Of a stretch of 64,000 nt of DNA, positions 1-9,079 are shown piece by piece. Under the pieces are notes generated by a model. That model did not search any database, had not been told where the DNA came from, and saw only the letters and a list, made by a program, of their open reading frames with translations. Each line of letters begins with the position of its first letter. The first letter of the stretch is position 1. Origin of the DNA: Streptomyces lincolnensis (lineage in GTDB: Bacteria > Actinomycetota > Actinomycetes > Streptomycetales > Streptomycetaceae); assembly GCF_021173675.1 (NCBI RefSeq), contig NZ_JAIHON010000003.1:558001-622000 (forward strand), written 5' to 3'. The position numbers and the translations under genes were made by a program.

Positions 1-308
1 ACGCCCACCGACGCCGAGGTGCTCGCCTCCTACGACCACAGCACTTCGGCCGCCGTCCCGCCCTCACCACCCGCCGCCACGGCGAAGGCGGCCGCGTCAC
101 CTGCGTCGCCACCGTCCCCCGCCGCGGCCTCGCCCGCGCGGTGGCCGAGTGGCTCGCGCCCTCCGCGGTCTCCGGCCGGCTCGGTCTGCCGGAGACCGTC
201 ACCGCCACGACCGGCACCTCCCCCCGACGGACGCCGGATCCATGTGATCCACAACTGGACCTCGGCGCCTGGGACATGCGGGTGTCCGTCAGCTCGCCGG
301 CCAACTGA
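1..308 (+). pseudogene. Decayed 3' end of a GH42 beta-galactosidase
   Basis: Three reading frames must be joined to read a GH42-like C-terminus. Frame 1 (1-38) reads into SYDH. Frame 3 (39-225) reads QHFGRRPALTTRRHGEG and continues to TATTGTSP. Frame 1 (226-269) reads DGRRIHVIHNWTSAP. Frame 3 again (270-308) reads WDMRVSVSSPAN and a TGA at 306-308. This needs a one-base loss near 38, a one-base gain in the C6 run at 220-225 and a one-base loss near 269. The HVIHNW ending is typical of the C-terminal domain of GH42 enzymes. The window starts inside the gene, so only the tail is visible. Sequencing error at three sites is the main alternative to true decay. Confidence 0.6.
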
Positions 309-342
309 GCATCCCCGTAGCCACCCCCTCATAGGAGAGGTC

Positions 343-2166
343 ATGCAGAGAAGACAACTGGGAAGGACGTTGGGCACCCTCGTCGCGGCCACCGCGTTGG
401 CGGCGGTCCCCATGACCGGTGCACACGCGTACAACCCGACCGGCGGGATCCTCTACCAACTCGGCGACGAGCCCTGCCTGAAGGGCCGGGGCAACTGCGC
501 GGTCTACCCCAAGTCGGCCCAGCTGCCCAGCGGGCAACTGGTCGCGTCGTTCGAGAAGGCCACGGTCGTCCCGGAGACGGGAAGCGCCGACGGCGAGACC
601 CTCCCGATCTACCGGAGCGACGACCACGGCACCTCCTGGCAGCCGCTGTCGGAGGTGAAGGCCCCCGCGTACCTCTCCACCGACCCCCGCCACGCCAAGT
701 ACACGAGCAACTGGACGAACCCCTACCTCTACGTCCTCCCGCAGGCCGTCGGAAAGTTGAAGAAGGGCACGCTGCTCCTCGCGAGCGTGGTGACGGGGGA
801 TGACCACTACTACCTGGAGCACAAGGCGGCCGACCCGAACTGGACCCCGTCCAACGACGGCGACCGCAGCGACATGGCGATAGCCCTGTACTCCAGCACC
901 GACGACGGCCTCACCTGGAAGGTGGAAAACGTCATCGCGACCGGCGGTTGGCAGGGCGGCAGCGCGGGCGCGGTCGGCAAGAACATCGCCGCCGCCAACA
1001 CCCACCGGCAGGTCGACCCCCTCTGGGAGCCCTACCTCATGGTCCGGGGCGGTCAGTTGGTCTGCTACTACTCCGACGAGAACGACTACCTCGGCTTCGA
1101 CCCGGCCACCGGCATCCCTCAACTCGACCCCGCCAACGACACCGCCCCCGACTCGCACGGCCAGATCCTCGTCCACAAAACCTGGAACGGCCGCAGCACG
1201 ACGTGGAGTTCTCCCGTCGTCGACATCGCCGGCCTCACCCAGGACATGGGCGGCGGCAAAACCGAGATCGGCGGCGGTCGGCCCGGCATGACCAACGTCG
1301 TCCCCACGACGGACGGCAAATGGCTCCTGACCTACGAGTACTGGGGCGGCGGCGCCAACACCCGGTACGCCGTGGCCGACGACCCGCTGAAGTTCTACGC
1401 CGCCACCACGGACGCCCCCGTCACCTCCCTGCCCGTGGACACGGGCTCCCGCCCCCTCGCCACCGGCGGCAGCCCGGTCGTCATCCGGCTGCCCGACGGA
1501 CGTCTGGTCTACAACGCCGCCGGCAGCGGCAACGTCTGGGTCAACGAGAGCGGACGCGGGGACGGCGCGTGGAAGGAGTACCAGACGACCTCACGGGCCG
1601 GCTACAGCCGCAACCTCCAGTACGTCCGGGGCACCGGCCGTATCGCGATCCTCAACAACCAGGACACGTCCACGATCGCCCATGCGGAGGTCGACCTCGG
1701 GCGATCGGCGGGCGCCTACTACCAGTTGGTCAACCGCAGGACCGGCCAGGTCATCGGCACCGGCAACCACACCAACGACGCCAACATCGGCAACGGCGAC
1801 ATCCCCGACGTCGTCCTGGAGGACCCCGGCACGGCGGTGAACAAGGACACCCAGTACTGGCACCTGACGACCGAGCCCCAGGGCGGTGTGACCCTGTTGA
1901 ACAAGTCGGGCGGCCGTGCGGCGGCCATCTGGACCGGGAACGCGACGGTCGGTCAGCGCATCGGCCAGTGGGTCGACAACAGCCCGACGGGCAGCTGGAA
2001 CCTCGTCAGGACGGCCGACGGCCACTACAGGTTCCAGGCGGTCAAGAACACCGGCGTGTATCTGACCGGCGCCTCCACCGGAGCACCCCTGACCCTGCAG
2101 AGCGCGGCCTCGGACGGTTCGCAGGACTGGCGGCTCGTCCGTCGGGGCACGGCCGTCGCCCGGTGA
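343..2166 (+). CDS. Secreted Asp-box (sialidase-fold) protein with C-terminal RICIN-like domain
   Basis: 607 residues. The start is ATG 343, with AGGAGAGG at 333-340. The reading frame is open further upstream, but that part reads through the GH42 relic. Residues 1-30 form a signal peptide (RR pair, hydrophobic core, likely cut after AHA). The body is a beta-propeller of the BNR/exo-sialidase type with Asp-box motifs such as SDDHGTSW and STDDGLTW. From about residue 460 there is a beta-trefoil/RICIN-like carbohydrate-binding region with repeated W-x-L segments. This suggests an extracellular glycan hydrolase or binding protein. The true substrate is not visible, and sialidase is only the fold name. 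It may have been transcribed with the upstream GH42 gene before that gene decayed. Confidence 0.75.
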   Translation: MQRRQLGRTLGTLVAATALAAVPMTGAHAYNPTGGILYQLGDEPCLKGRGNCAVYPKSAQLPSGQLVASFEKATVVPETGSADGETLPIYRSDDHGTSWQPLSEVKAPAYLSTDPRHAKYTSNWTNPYLYVLPQAVGKLKKGTLLLASVVTGDDHYYLEHKAADPNWTPSNDGDRSDMAIALYSSTDDGLTWKVENVIATGGWQGGSAGAVGKNIAAANTHRQVDPLWEPYLMVRGGQLVCYYSDENDYLGFDPATGIPQLDPANDTAPDSHGQILVHKTWNGRSTTWSSPVVDIAGLTQDMGGGKTEIGGGRPGMTNVVPTTDGKWLLTYEYWGGGANTRYAVADDPLKFYAATTDAPVTSLPVDTGSRPLATGGSPVVIRLPDGRLVYNAAGSGNVWVNESGRGDGAWKEYQTTSRAGYSRNLQYVRGTGRIAILNNQDTSTIAHAEVDLGRSAGAYYQLVNRRTGQVIGTGNHTNDANIGNGDIPDVVLEDPGTAVNKDTQYWHLTTEPQGGVTLLNKSGGRAAAIWTGNATVGQRIGQWVDNSPTGSWNLVRTADGHYRFQAVKNTGVYLTGASTGAPLTLQSAASDGSQDWRLVRRGTAVAR

Positions 2167-2175
2167 CGTGGTGAA

Positions 2176-2211
2176 CCGGTGACCCGCGGCCCGAGGGCTG
2201 CGGATCACCGG
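2176..2211. terminator. Hairpin between convergent genes
   Basis: A 16-bp arm starting CCGGTGACCCGC is matched at 14 of 16 positions by the arm ending GCGGATCACCGG, around a short GAG-centred loop. It lies between the convergent stops at 2166 and 2224. There is no T tract, as is usual for GC-rich actinomycete terminators, so it could serve both strands. Confidence 0.5.
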
Positions 2212-2223
2212 CTCACGGCCTGC

Positions 2224-3168
2224 TCAGGGGCGTTGCTTCACCCGGTCGACCGCGCCCTGGGCGGCCACGTACGACCACTGGTCGTAGGTCTGCCCGCCCG
2301 CCGTGCGCCGGTCACGCATGCCGAGGTACTGGTAGGTCCTGTCGTCGAAGACCAGTACCGGTCCGCCCCTTGCCCAGGGAGTGCCGGGCTTGCCCACGTA
2401 CTGGATGCCGACACCAGGGCGGCCGTCGGCGTCCGTCCGGCCCGGGAGCAGCTTGACCCCGGGCACGGTGGCCAGCGCCTCGAACGCCGCGGGGCGCAGT
2501 CCTTCCGGCAGCACGGCCTTGCGGAGCAGACCGGTGAGGAAGATGTGGACCATCGGCCACTCGTCGGGCTGTGTGGGCCGGTCGTATTCCGGATCCCCGC
2601 CCATGTCGCGCAGCGCGACGAGCAGTCGGGCCGGGTCGGTGGGCAACTGCTTGAGCTGCGACCACCTGCTCGGCGGCCAGGAGCTCTGGCCCGGCTGGTC
2701 CGGCGGGACCCACTGGGTGTGGCCCAGTTCGCTGACGAAGGACCGCTTGGAGCCGTCGACGGAGTCCCAGCTCTCGTCGACGTACGTCTTGCTCGGTCCG
2801 CCTCCGACCGGGGTCTCTTTGATGACCTCCTTGGTGTAGAGGAACTGGTCGTCGCGCGGCGCGATCGGCGTCTCGTGCTTGCGTTCCTCGGCCGCGGCCC
2901 CCCGCAGAACGGTTGCCACGCTCACCGGCTGCGTGCGGGACGGGGTCTCGGTGTCCTGGGCGACCAGCACCGTGGTGGTGACCGCCGCGGCGGCGACGCC
3001 GGCCACCGCGATCCGCAGCAGCGGACGACGTCGGACGCCGACGGGCGAGGTGGCGGAGGCGGGGTCCCGCATCGCCTGGTACAGGCGGAAGCGGGCCCGG
3101 GCGCGGGCGGTGTCCGAGAGAGGGGGCGCTTCCGCGTCCCACTCCCTCAGGAGTTCGAGTTCATTCAC
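2224..3168 (-). CDS. CU044_5270-family membrane protein, likely sigma-factor partner
   Basis: About 314 residues from GTG 3168, which reads VNELELLREWD and overlaps the sigma-factor stop by 8 nt. A soluble N-terminal stretch (to about residue 55) is followed by one membrane helix (RIAVAGVAAAAVTTTVLV) and a large extracytoplasmic domain rich in Trp and Pro. This layout fits the actinobacterial CU044_5270 family, normally encoded directly after an ECF sigma gene. The overlap argues for translational coupling. A role in holding or tuning the sigma factor is inferred from position. No classical zinc anti-sigma HxxxCxxC motif is visible. An alternative is that it is simply a surface effector of the regulon. 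Confidence 0.7.
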   Translation of the reverse strand: MNELELLREWDAEAPPLSDTARARARFRLYQAMRDPASATSPVGVRRRPLLRIAVAGVAAAAVTTTVLVAQDTETPSRTQPVSVATVLRGAAAEERKHETPIAPRDDQFLYTKEVIKETPVGGGPSKTYVDESWDSVDGSKRSFVSELGHTQWVPPDQPGQSSWPPSRWSQLKQLPTDPARLLVALRDMGGDPEYDRPTQPDEWPMVHIFLTGLLRKAVLPEGLRPAAFEALATVPGVKLLPGRTDADGRPGVGIQYVGKPGTPWARGGPVLVFDDRTYQYLGMRDRRTAGGQTYDQWSYVAAQGAVDRVKQRP

Positions 3169-3778
3169 TGTCGGATTCCTCTCGGAGAGCGGTCGGATCG
3201 AATCCGCCCAGTGCCTCACGGACTTTTCTGCGAGCTCTGTGCAGCCGTGACCGGACCGTCCCCACCGGCACCCCCAGGGCGCGCGCGGTCTCCTCGTATC
3301 CGAGGTCGGCCCACGCGACCAGCAGGAGCACGTCGCGGTGGCGGGCGGGTAACCCGGCCAGCGCGCCCGCGAGGTCGTGGCGTACCGCCTGCGCGCTGAC
3401 CCGCGCCGCCACCTGGTCCGCGACCGTCTCGCCGGCCTGGTCGCCGGGGGTGGCCTCGGGCAGCCGGCTCATCGCCTTCAGCCGTCGGGCCTCGGCGCGC
3501 CGGTGGCGGCCGATGAGGTTGGTCGCGATGCCGAACAGCCACGGGCGGGCGTCGGGCAACTCCGTGTCGTAGCGGAAGCGCTGCTGGAACGCGGTGGTGA
3601 ACGTCTCCGCCATCACGTCCTCGGCCGCCTCCGCCCCGAGCCGACGCGCGGCGTAGCGGTGCACCGCGTCGGCGTGGCGGTCGAAGAGCACGGCGAATGC
3701 CTCGGGCTCAGCCCACGACCGTTCGATCACCGAGGCGTCGCTGTCCTGTCCGACCCGGACGCCTGGTTCGACGGTCAT
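3161..3778 (-). CDS. ECF RNA polymerase sigma factor
   Basis: 205 residues from ATG 3778, preceded by GAGGAG. Region 2 (about residues 22-90) includes FDRHADAVHRYAARRLG and DARPWLFGIATNLI. Region 4 (about 135-190) includes LPARHRDVLLLVAWADLGYEE and the DNA-recognition helix region GVPVGTVRSRLHRARRK. There is no extra C-terminal SnoaL-type domain. It directs RNA polymerase to a small regulon, probably including itself and the co-transcribed CU044_5270 gene, with which it overlaps. The intergenic region 3779-3984 separates it from a divergent methyltransferase and contains a C/G-rich palindromic stretch (GCGCGGTAACCGCGG) but no promoter I can assign. Confidence 0.9.
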   Translation of the reverse strand: MTVEPGVRVGQDSDASVIERSWAEPEAFAVLFDRHADAVHRYAARRLGAEAAEDVMAETFTTAFQQRFRYDTELPDARPWLFGIATNLIGRHRRAEARRLKAMSRLPEATPGDQAGETVADQVAARVSAQAVRHDLAGALAGLPARHRDVLLLVAWADLGYEETARALGVPVGTVRSRLHRARRKVREALGGFDPTALREESDSE

Positions 3779-3984
3779 CGGGGCTCCTCTCGTCGATGCG
3801 AATGCTGTGAAGAACTGGGCTTGCACCGGTACTTCGCCGCTCACCGGAATCCGGTTCCATCCGCGACCGCGGCGGTGGCCGACCGCGCGGTAACCGCGGT
3901 CGGGTGAGGCGGAGTTGATGTGGGAAGCTGTCGTACAGCCGTTCGCGGGCGAGGGCGCCGCGGCGGCGGTCGAGAGGAGCGCGC

Positions 3985-4782
3985 GTGACACGGGACGGCA
4001 TCCCTGCCGAGGAGATCGACACCAGCAGGCCGCACCCCGCCCGGATCTACGACTACCTGCTCGGGGGCAAGGACAACTACGAGGTCGATCAGCAGGCGGG
4101 CGACGCGCTCGCCGCCAGGGCACCCGAGGCGCGTCTCTCCGTGCGGGCCAACCGCGCCTTCCTCCAGCGCGCCGTCCGGCACGTGACCGGCGCCGGCATC
4201 CGCCAGATCCTCGACGTCGGTACCGGCCTGCCCACCTCCCCGAACATCCATGAGACCGCCCAGGAGGCGGCGCGGGACGTCCGCGTCGCCTACGTGGACA
4301 ACGATCCGATCGTGAAGGCCCACGCCGACGCGCTGCTCAGCAGCTCCGGCGCGACCAGCATCGTGCTCGCCGATCTGCGCGACCCCCGCTCCGTCGTGGA
4401 CCACCCCGACGTCCGCCGGATCATCGACTTCGACGAGCCGGTCGCCCTGTTCCTGGTGGCCATCCTCCACTTCCTCACCGACGCGGAGAAGCCCGGACAG
4501 ATCGTGGCCACCCTGCGTGACGCGCTGCCGCCGGGAAGCTTCCTGGTCCTCTCGCACGCCACCGGTGACCTCGCCGACCGCCGCGACGCCCAGGCCGTCT
4601 ACAACAACGCCACCGCCACCATGAACCTCCGCTCCCACGCCGAGATCGAGCGCTTCTTCGACGGTTTCGACCTGCTGGAGCCCGGCCTGGTCCAGGTCCC
4701 GTTCTGGCGCCCGGACACCCCACCGCCGGCCCGCTCCGAGGAGGTCGGCTTCTACGGCGGCGTGGCACGCAGGACCGACTGA
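3985..4782 (+). CDS. SAM-dependent methyltransferase (Methyltransf_19/DUF574 type)
   Basis: 265 residues from GTG 3985 (GAGGAGCGC upstream). The family hallmark RIYDYLLGGKDNYEVDQ is at residues 20-36, followed by the SAM-binding loop ILDVGTGLPTSPN (about 74-86). VAYVDNDPIV follows as the second strand with its acidic residue. This family is strongly expanded in Streptomyces, and its substrates are largely unknown. The gene is alone on this strand and diverges from the ECF sigma factor, so it could be a member of that regulon. A 7-bp inverted repeat (GATGTGA/TCACATC, 4781-4803) overlaps its stop and may act as a weak terminator against the convergent gene. Confidence 0.85.
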   Translation: MTRDGIPAEEIDTSRPHPARIYDYLLGGKDNYEVDQQAGDALAARAPEARLSVRANRAFLQRAVRHVTGAGIRQILDVGTGLPTSPNIHETAQEAARDVRVAYVDNDPIVKAHADALLSSSGATSIVLADLRDPRSVVDHPDVRRIIDFDEPVALFLVAILHFLTDAEKPGQIVATLRDALPPGSFLVLSHATGDLADRRDAQAVYNNATATMNLRSHAEIERFFDGFDLLEPGLVQVPFWRPDTPPPARSEEVGFYGGVARRTD

Positions 4783-4812
4783 TGTGACCGGAGGGTTCAC
4801 ATCGGCCGGCCC

Positions 4813-5310
4813 TCATCCTTTCCGTGCCCCGTCCTTCTCCCCGATCGCCTCGATGGCCGTGACCAGTCGTGCGATCTTCGCCTGCTTCGCCGCGATACCG
4901 CGGGTCAGGAGCCGCAGGTGGGCCGGTGATTCGGGGACGGCGGCCTCGAACTCCGCCAACCGGCGCTGCTCGGTGGCGAGTTCGGTCCTCAGCCGGGCCG
5001 CACCGTCGGGCGGTGGGGGAGGAGCGGTCCCGTTGAAGACGACGTTGTACAGGGGCCGTTCGCTCCACACGGCCTCACGCTCGGCGGCCTCGGCGTCGTA
5101 CGGGTAGTCGATCCGGACACCGATCACCTGCGACGCCCACGGCTGCTGCCGCAGATGGGTGCGTATTCGGGTGAGCGGACAGACCGAGATACCGACGTAC
5201 AGCAGCCCTTCCGGGCCGTAGAGCCGGTACAGCGCGGTGCGGCCCGCGGTGTGCAGGCTGCCCTCCTCGTCGAACAGCCCGCGCAGGAACTGCGCATCGA
5301 CGTCCCGCAT
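4813..5310 (-). CDS. GIY-YIG nuclease-domain protein
   Basis: 165 residues from ATG 5310 (MRDVDAQFLRG). The reading frame is open further upstream, but without recognisable protein. Residues 22-90 carry the GIY-YIG fold: ALYRLYG (first strand), GLLYVGIS (the YIG-equivalent), an Arg in CPLTRIRTHLRQ, and the Glu of AEREAVW followed by RPLYN. The C-terminal half (about 100-160) is a charged helix, probably coiled coil. Similar single-domain proteins occur in actinomycetes with unknown targets. Nuclease activity is plausible because Tyr, Arg and Glu are all present. Transcription is convergent with the methyltransferase. Confidence 0.75.
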   Translation of the reverse strand: MRDVDAQFLRGLFDEEGSLHTAGRTALYRLYGPEGLLYVGISVCPLTRIRTHLRQQPWASQVIGVRIDYPYDAEAAEREAVWSERPLYNVVFNGTAPPPPPDGAARLRTELATEQRRLAEFEAAVPESPAHLRLLTRGIAAKQAKIARLVTAIEAIGEKDGARKG

Positions 5311-5545
5311 GGCTGCGACCCCCTTCGGCTCGACCACGCACGCCGACGGCCCGCGCGCGGGTTGTCCCCTGCCCCACGCTCCCACGAGGGTGTGACAACG
5401 CCCTCGCCGCCGAGCGCCGGGCGGCGGCCCGAGCCGGCGGGCCGGGGGATATCCCCCAGCGAAACGCGGAGGTCAACCGCGTTACGCGGCAGGGCGGTCG
5501 GACGGCAGGCTCGTCGGTGTCGAGACATCCACGAAGGAGCCCACG

Positions 5546-6274
5546 ATGATCGAGGCGCGCGGCCTGACCAAACGCTACGGCGACACCCTCGCCGTCGATG
5601 CGCTGACCTTCGACGTGCCGCCGGGTGCCGTCACCGGGTTTCTCGGTCCGAACGGATCGGGCAAGTCGACCACCCTGCGCATGATCATGGGCCTGGACCG
5701 GCCGGACGCCGGGCAGGCCCGGATCGGCGGCCGCCGGTACGCCGACCTGGAATGGCCGCTGCGTGAGGTGGGAGCGCTGCTGGAGGCCCGCACCTTCCAC
5801 CCCGGGCACAGCGCACACCGTCATCTGCTGGCACTGGCCACGGGCGGTGGGGTCGCCCGCTCCCGGGTGGAGGAGGTGCTGGGGCTGGTCGGACTGGCCG
5901 ATGCGGCCCACCGGCGGGCCGGCTCGTTCTCGCTGGGCATGGCGCAGCGGCTCGGTATCGCGGCGGCGCTGCTCGGCGATCCGGCCGTGCTGCTCTTCGA
6001 CGAGCCGGTCAACGGGCTGGACCCGGAAGGAGTGCGCTGGATCCGGGAGTTGATGCGGTCGCTGGCCGCCGAGGGCCGCACGGTGCTCGTCTCCAGCCAT
6101 CTGATCAGTGAGATGGCACTGACCGCGGAGCATCTGGTGGTCATCGGCCAGGGCCGACTGCTGGCGGACAGCTCGGTGGCGGACCTGACGGCCGACGGGC
6201 GGTCCCTGGAGGAGGCGTTCTTCGCGTTGACCTCCGACAGTGCGCAGTACCGGGGAACGGAGCGGCGGCGATGA
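5546..6274 (+). CDS. ABC transporter ATP-binding protein (drug-export type)
   Basis: 242 residues from ATG 5546, with AAGGAG 10 nt upstream. Walker A is GPNGSGKST (about 35-43). The signature is degenerate, SFSLGMAQR, as usual for the daunorubicin-resistance-like subfamily. Walker B is VLLFDEPVNGLDPEG and the switch His is in SSHL. It pairs with the permease that overlaps its stop by 4 nt (ATGA). A histidine kinase and response regulator follow, a common arrangement in which the kinase senses the transported compound and controls the transporter. Export of an antibiotic or lipid is inferred. Confidence 0.9.
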   Translation: MIEARGLTKRYGDTLAVDALTFDVPPGAVTGFLGPNGSGKSTTLRMIMGLDRPDAGQARIGGRRYADLEWPLREVGALLEARTFHPGHSAHRHLLALATGGGVARSRVEEVLGLVGLADAAHRRAGSFSLGMAQRLGIAAALLGDPAVLLFDEPVNGLDPEGVRWIRELMRSLAAEGRTVLVSSHLISEMALTAEHLVVIGQGRLLADSSVADLTADGRSLEEAFFALTSDSAQYRGTERRR

Positions 6275-7068
6275 GTACTACGACAGGAACCGTGACAGGC
6301 ACGGGACGGCCGGGGTTCGCCGCGGCCGCCCGGATGGAGTGGCTCAAGCTGGGCAGCCTGCGCTCCACCCGATGGGCGCTGTCGGCCACCGCCCTGGGCA
6401 TGATCGCCATCGGCGTGGTCACCATGGCGAACACCCGCGCACCCCAGGGCGCCGAGGCCGCCCGGACCTTCGATCCGGTGAACAACGTGCTCGCCGGCAT
6501 CGCTCTCGGACAACTCGTCGTCGGCGTGATCGGCGTCCTGATGATCACCGGCGAGTACTCCTCGGGCAGCATCCGCGCGACCCTGGCCGTCGTGCCGGAC
6601 CGGCGCCGCCTGCTCGCCGCCAAGACCGCGGTGCTGGGGACGGTGGTCCTCGCCCTCGGGGAGGCCGCCGCGTTCGTCACCTTCTTCGCCGGCCGCGCCG
6701 CACTGACCGACACGATCCACCGGCCGGGACTGGGCGACGCCGGAGTACTGCGCGCGGTGGTGCTGTCGGGGGTCTATCTGGCCCTGGTCGGCCTGATCGG
6801 GCTGGCGCTGGGCGTGATGACACGGCATACGGCGAGCGCGATCGGGATCCTGGTCGGGCTGTTCTACGTGGTGCCGGCCGTCGCGGCCGGGCTGACCGGC
6901 ACGACCGTCGCCAAGTTCTTCCCCACCCTGATCGCGGCCAACTCCCTCGCGGTGGCCAAACCGGTGGCGGACGTGCTCTCGCCCTGGACCGGTTTCACCG
7001 TCCTGCTCCTGTACACGGCCGCGGCCCTGGCCGCCGCCGACCGGATGCTGCGGCGCCGTGACGCCTGA
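6271..7068 (+). CDS. ABC-2 type permease
   Basis: 265 residues; ATG 6271 overlaps the ATPase stop (ATGA). About six hydrophobic segments are visible, e.g. IALGQLVVGVIGVLMI, VVLSGVYLALVGLIGLALGVM and AIGILVGLFYVVPAV. The conserved cytoplasmic start AARMEWLKLGSLRSTRWAL and the motif TGEYSSGSIRATLAVVPDR are typical of Streptomyces ABC-2 exporters. It forms the membrane half of the exporter and overlaps or abuts the kinase gene downstream. Confidence 0.88.
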   Translation: MSTTTGTVTGTGRPGFAAAARMEWLKLGSLRSTRWALSATALGMIAIGVVTMANTRAPQGAEAARTFDPVNNVLAGIALGQLVVGVIGVLMITGEYSSGSIRATLAVVPDRRRLLAAKTAVLGTVVLALGEAAAFVTFFAGRAALTDTIHRPGLGDAGVLRAVVLSGVYLALVGLIGLALGVMTRHTASAIGILVGLFYVVPAVAAGLTGTTVAKFFPTLIAANSLAVAKPVADVLSPWTGFTVLLLYTAAALAAADRMLRRRDA

Positions 7069-7093
7069 AGCGGCACCGGGGAGACTGAGCATC

Positions 7094-8392
7094 ATGCACC
7101 CCCGCGCCGTGCTCCGCGCGCCCTTCACCCGCAGGGCCTGGTTCGAGGCGGCCTACTGTCTGGCGGCTTTTCCCCTGGCCGTGCTGGGGTTCGTACTGAC
7201 CCTCGTGCCGCTGGCCCTGGGCGCGGCACTGACGGCGACGCTGGTCGGCGCGGTGCTGGGCCTGGTGCTCCTGGTCGGCGTGCTGATGCTTGCCCGCCGA
7301 TCGGCCCGCCTGCACCGCGCGCTGGCCGCACGGCTGCTGGGCGAGCGGACGGCACCGCCCCCGCCGTTCCGCCGCGGCCACGGCATCGGCGGGCGGATCG
7401 ACGCCCGGCTGCGCGATGTCACCGCCTGGCGGGCCCTCGGATACACCCTCGCCAAACTGCCGGTCGCCGCCCTGGGCGCGTACGGCGTCGCCTGGTGGAT
7501 CACGGCCCTGCTGAATCTCACCCTCCCGCTGCGCTGGTTCCTCGGCGGTGGCACTCCGGGCGGCATCCCGATGCTCACCCCGCTGCCCGCGGGCGGAACC
7601 CCGCACATCAGCACCTGGCCGGGCACCCTGTGGGCCGTCGCCGCGGGTGCGGCCACGCTACTGGCCGCCCCATGGCTGGTCCGGGCGGCGGTCGCGGCCG
7701 ACCGCCGGCTGCGGCACGCCCTGCTGGGACCGGGCGAGCTCACCCAACGGGTGCGGGCCCTGGAGGAAACCAGGGCCCTCGCCGTCGACGACGCCACCGC
7801 CCGGCTGCGGCGGCTGGAGCGGGATCTGCACGACGGCCCCCAGGTCCGGCTCGTCGCCCTGGCGATGAGCCTGGACATGGCCCAGGAGAAACTCACCGAC
7901 CAGGACGGAGCGATCAGCGATCCGGACGGCGTACGACGACTGGTGGCCACCGCGCACCGCAGCGCCGCCGAGACACTGAGCGAGCTGCGCGACCTGTCCC
8001 GCGGCCTGCACCCCCCGGCCCTGGACGACGGCCTGCCCGACGCCCTGGCCACGCTCGCCGCCCGCAGCGCACTGCCGGTCGAGCTGTCGGCCGAGATCCC
8101 GGTGCGTCCCACCCAGGCCATCGAGACCATGGCCTACTACTGCGCCGCCGAACTGCTCGCCAACGCCGCCAAGCACAGTGGCGCCCGCCGCGCCGTCGTC
8201 ACCCTCACCCAGCAGGACGGCGCGCTGCGCCTGCGGGTGACGGACGACGGCTCGGGCGGCGCCCGCGTGACGGCCGGCGGCGGCCTGGAGGGTCTGCGCC
8301 GGCGCATCCGGACCGTGGACGGTCGGCTGCACATCTCCAGCCCCGAGGGCGGCCCGACGGCGATCACCGTCGTCCTGCCGCCGCACGCGTGA
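7094..8392 (+). CDS. NarL-family sensor histidine kinase
   Basis: 432 residues from ATG 7094 (GGGGAGA at 7078-7084). GTG 7058, overlapping the permease stop, is an alternative that adds 12 residues. Several membrane helices fill the N-terminal half (e.g. LAAFPLAVLGFVLTLVPLAL, TLWAVAAGAATLLAAPWLV) with no large external sensor loop. The HisKA_3 phosphorylation site is RLERDLHDGPQVRLVALA. The ATPase domain shows the N box AELLANAAKHSG and the G box VTDDGSGG with GGGLEGLRRR. It probably senses membrane stress or the exporter's substrate and passes phosphate to the downstream regulator. Confidence 0.9.
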   Translation: MHPRAVLRAPFTRRAWFEAAYCLAAFPLAVLGFVLTLVPLALGAALTATLVGAVLGLVLLVGVLMLARRSARLHRALAARLLGERTAPPPPFRRGHGIGGRIDARLRDVTAWRALGYTLAKLPVAALGAYGVAWWITALLNLTLPLRWFLGGGTPGGIPMLTPLPAGGTPHISTWPGTLWAVAAGAATLLAAPWLVRAAVAADRRLRHALLGPGELTQRVRALEETRALAVDDATARLRRLERDLHDGPQVRLVALAMSLDMAQEKLTDQDGAISDPDGVRRLVATAHRSAAETLSELRDLSRGLHPPALDDGLPDALATLAARSALPVELSAEIPVRPTQAIETMAYYCAAELLANAAKHSGARRAVVTLTQQDGALRLRVTDDGSGGARVTAGGGLEGLRRRIRTVDGRLHISSPEGGPTAITVVLPPHA

Positions 8393-8405
8393 GAGCATGC
8401 GCGCC

Positions 8406-9050
8406 ATGCGTGTCGTGATCGCCGAGGACGCCGCCGTACTGCGGGAGCTGCTGGTGCTGATGCTCACCGAACGGGGGCACGAGGTGTGCGCCGCGGTTCC
8501 GGACGCCGAGGCGCTGCGTGCGGCCGTGGCCGAGCACCGGCCGGACGTGACGGTGGTCGACATCCGCATGCCGCCCACCCACACCGACGAAGGACTGCGG
8601 GCCGCGATCGACATCCGCGGCGCGTACCCCGGCACCGGCGTGCTGTTGTTCTCCCAGTACATCGAGACGCGGTACGCCACCCGGCTGCTCGCCGCCGGTT
8701 CGGCCGGCGTCGGCTACCTGCTCAAGGACCGGGTGGCCAACGTCGCCGAATTCACCGACGCGCTGCAACGCATCGCCGACGGCGGCACCGCCCTCGACCC
8801 GGACGTGGTCACCCAGCTGGCCGCCGCGGGAGGCCGGCGCGCGGGCCTCGAGTCACTGACCGCACGGGAGCGGGACGTCATCGCCCTGATGGCGGAAGGC
8901 CGCTCGAACGCGTCCATCGCGCAGACCCTGGTCGTCTCCCACGGCACCGTGGAGAAGCATGTGGCGTCCATCTTCACCAAGCTCGGCCTGCCGGCCTCGG
9001 ACGACGCCAACCGGCGGGTGCTGGCGGTGCTGCGGTATCTGCGCGGATGA
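8406..9050 (+). CDS. NarL/FixJ response regulator
   Basis: 214 residues from ATG 8406 (MRVVIAEDAAVLRE). ATG 8397 would add three residues but leaves no room for a ribosome site; GAGAG lies about 10 nt before 8406. The receiver domain has the acidic pair (IAEDAA), the phospho-acceptor Asp in VTVVDIRMPP and the Lys in YLLKDRV. The C-terminal LuxR-type HTH reads LTARERDVIALMAEGRSN followed by VVSHGTVEKHVASIFTKL. It starts 14 nt after the kinase stop. The likely target is the four-gene operon itself. Confidence 0.92.
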   Translation: MRVVIAEDAAVLRELLVLMLTERGHEVCAAVPDAEALRAAVAEHRPDVTVVDIRMPPTHTDEGLRAAIDIRGAYPGTGVLLFSQYIETRYATRLLAAGSAGVGYLLKDRVANVAEFTDALQRIADGGTALDPDVVTQLAAAGGRRAGLESLTARERDVIALMAEGRSNASIAQTLVVSHGTVEKHVASIFTKLGLPASDDANRRVLAVLRYLRG

Positions 9051-9079
9051 CGACCTGCTTGCCGCTCGGCAGTGTCGGC

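Noticed and set aside
5386..5545. Palindromic CCGCGT/ACGCGG stretch before the ABC operon as an operator
   Set aside because: Short CG-only dyads occur by chance in this composition and no regulator is adjacent other than the two-component pair, whose sites I cannot recognise.
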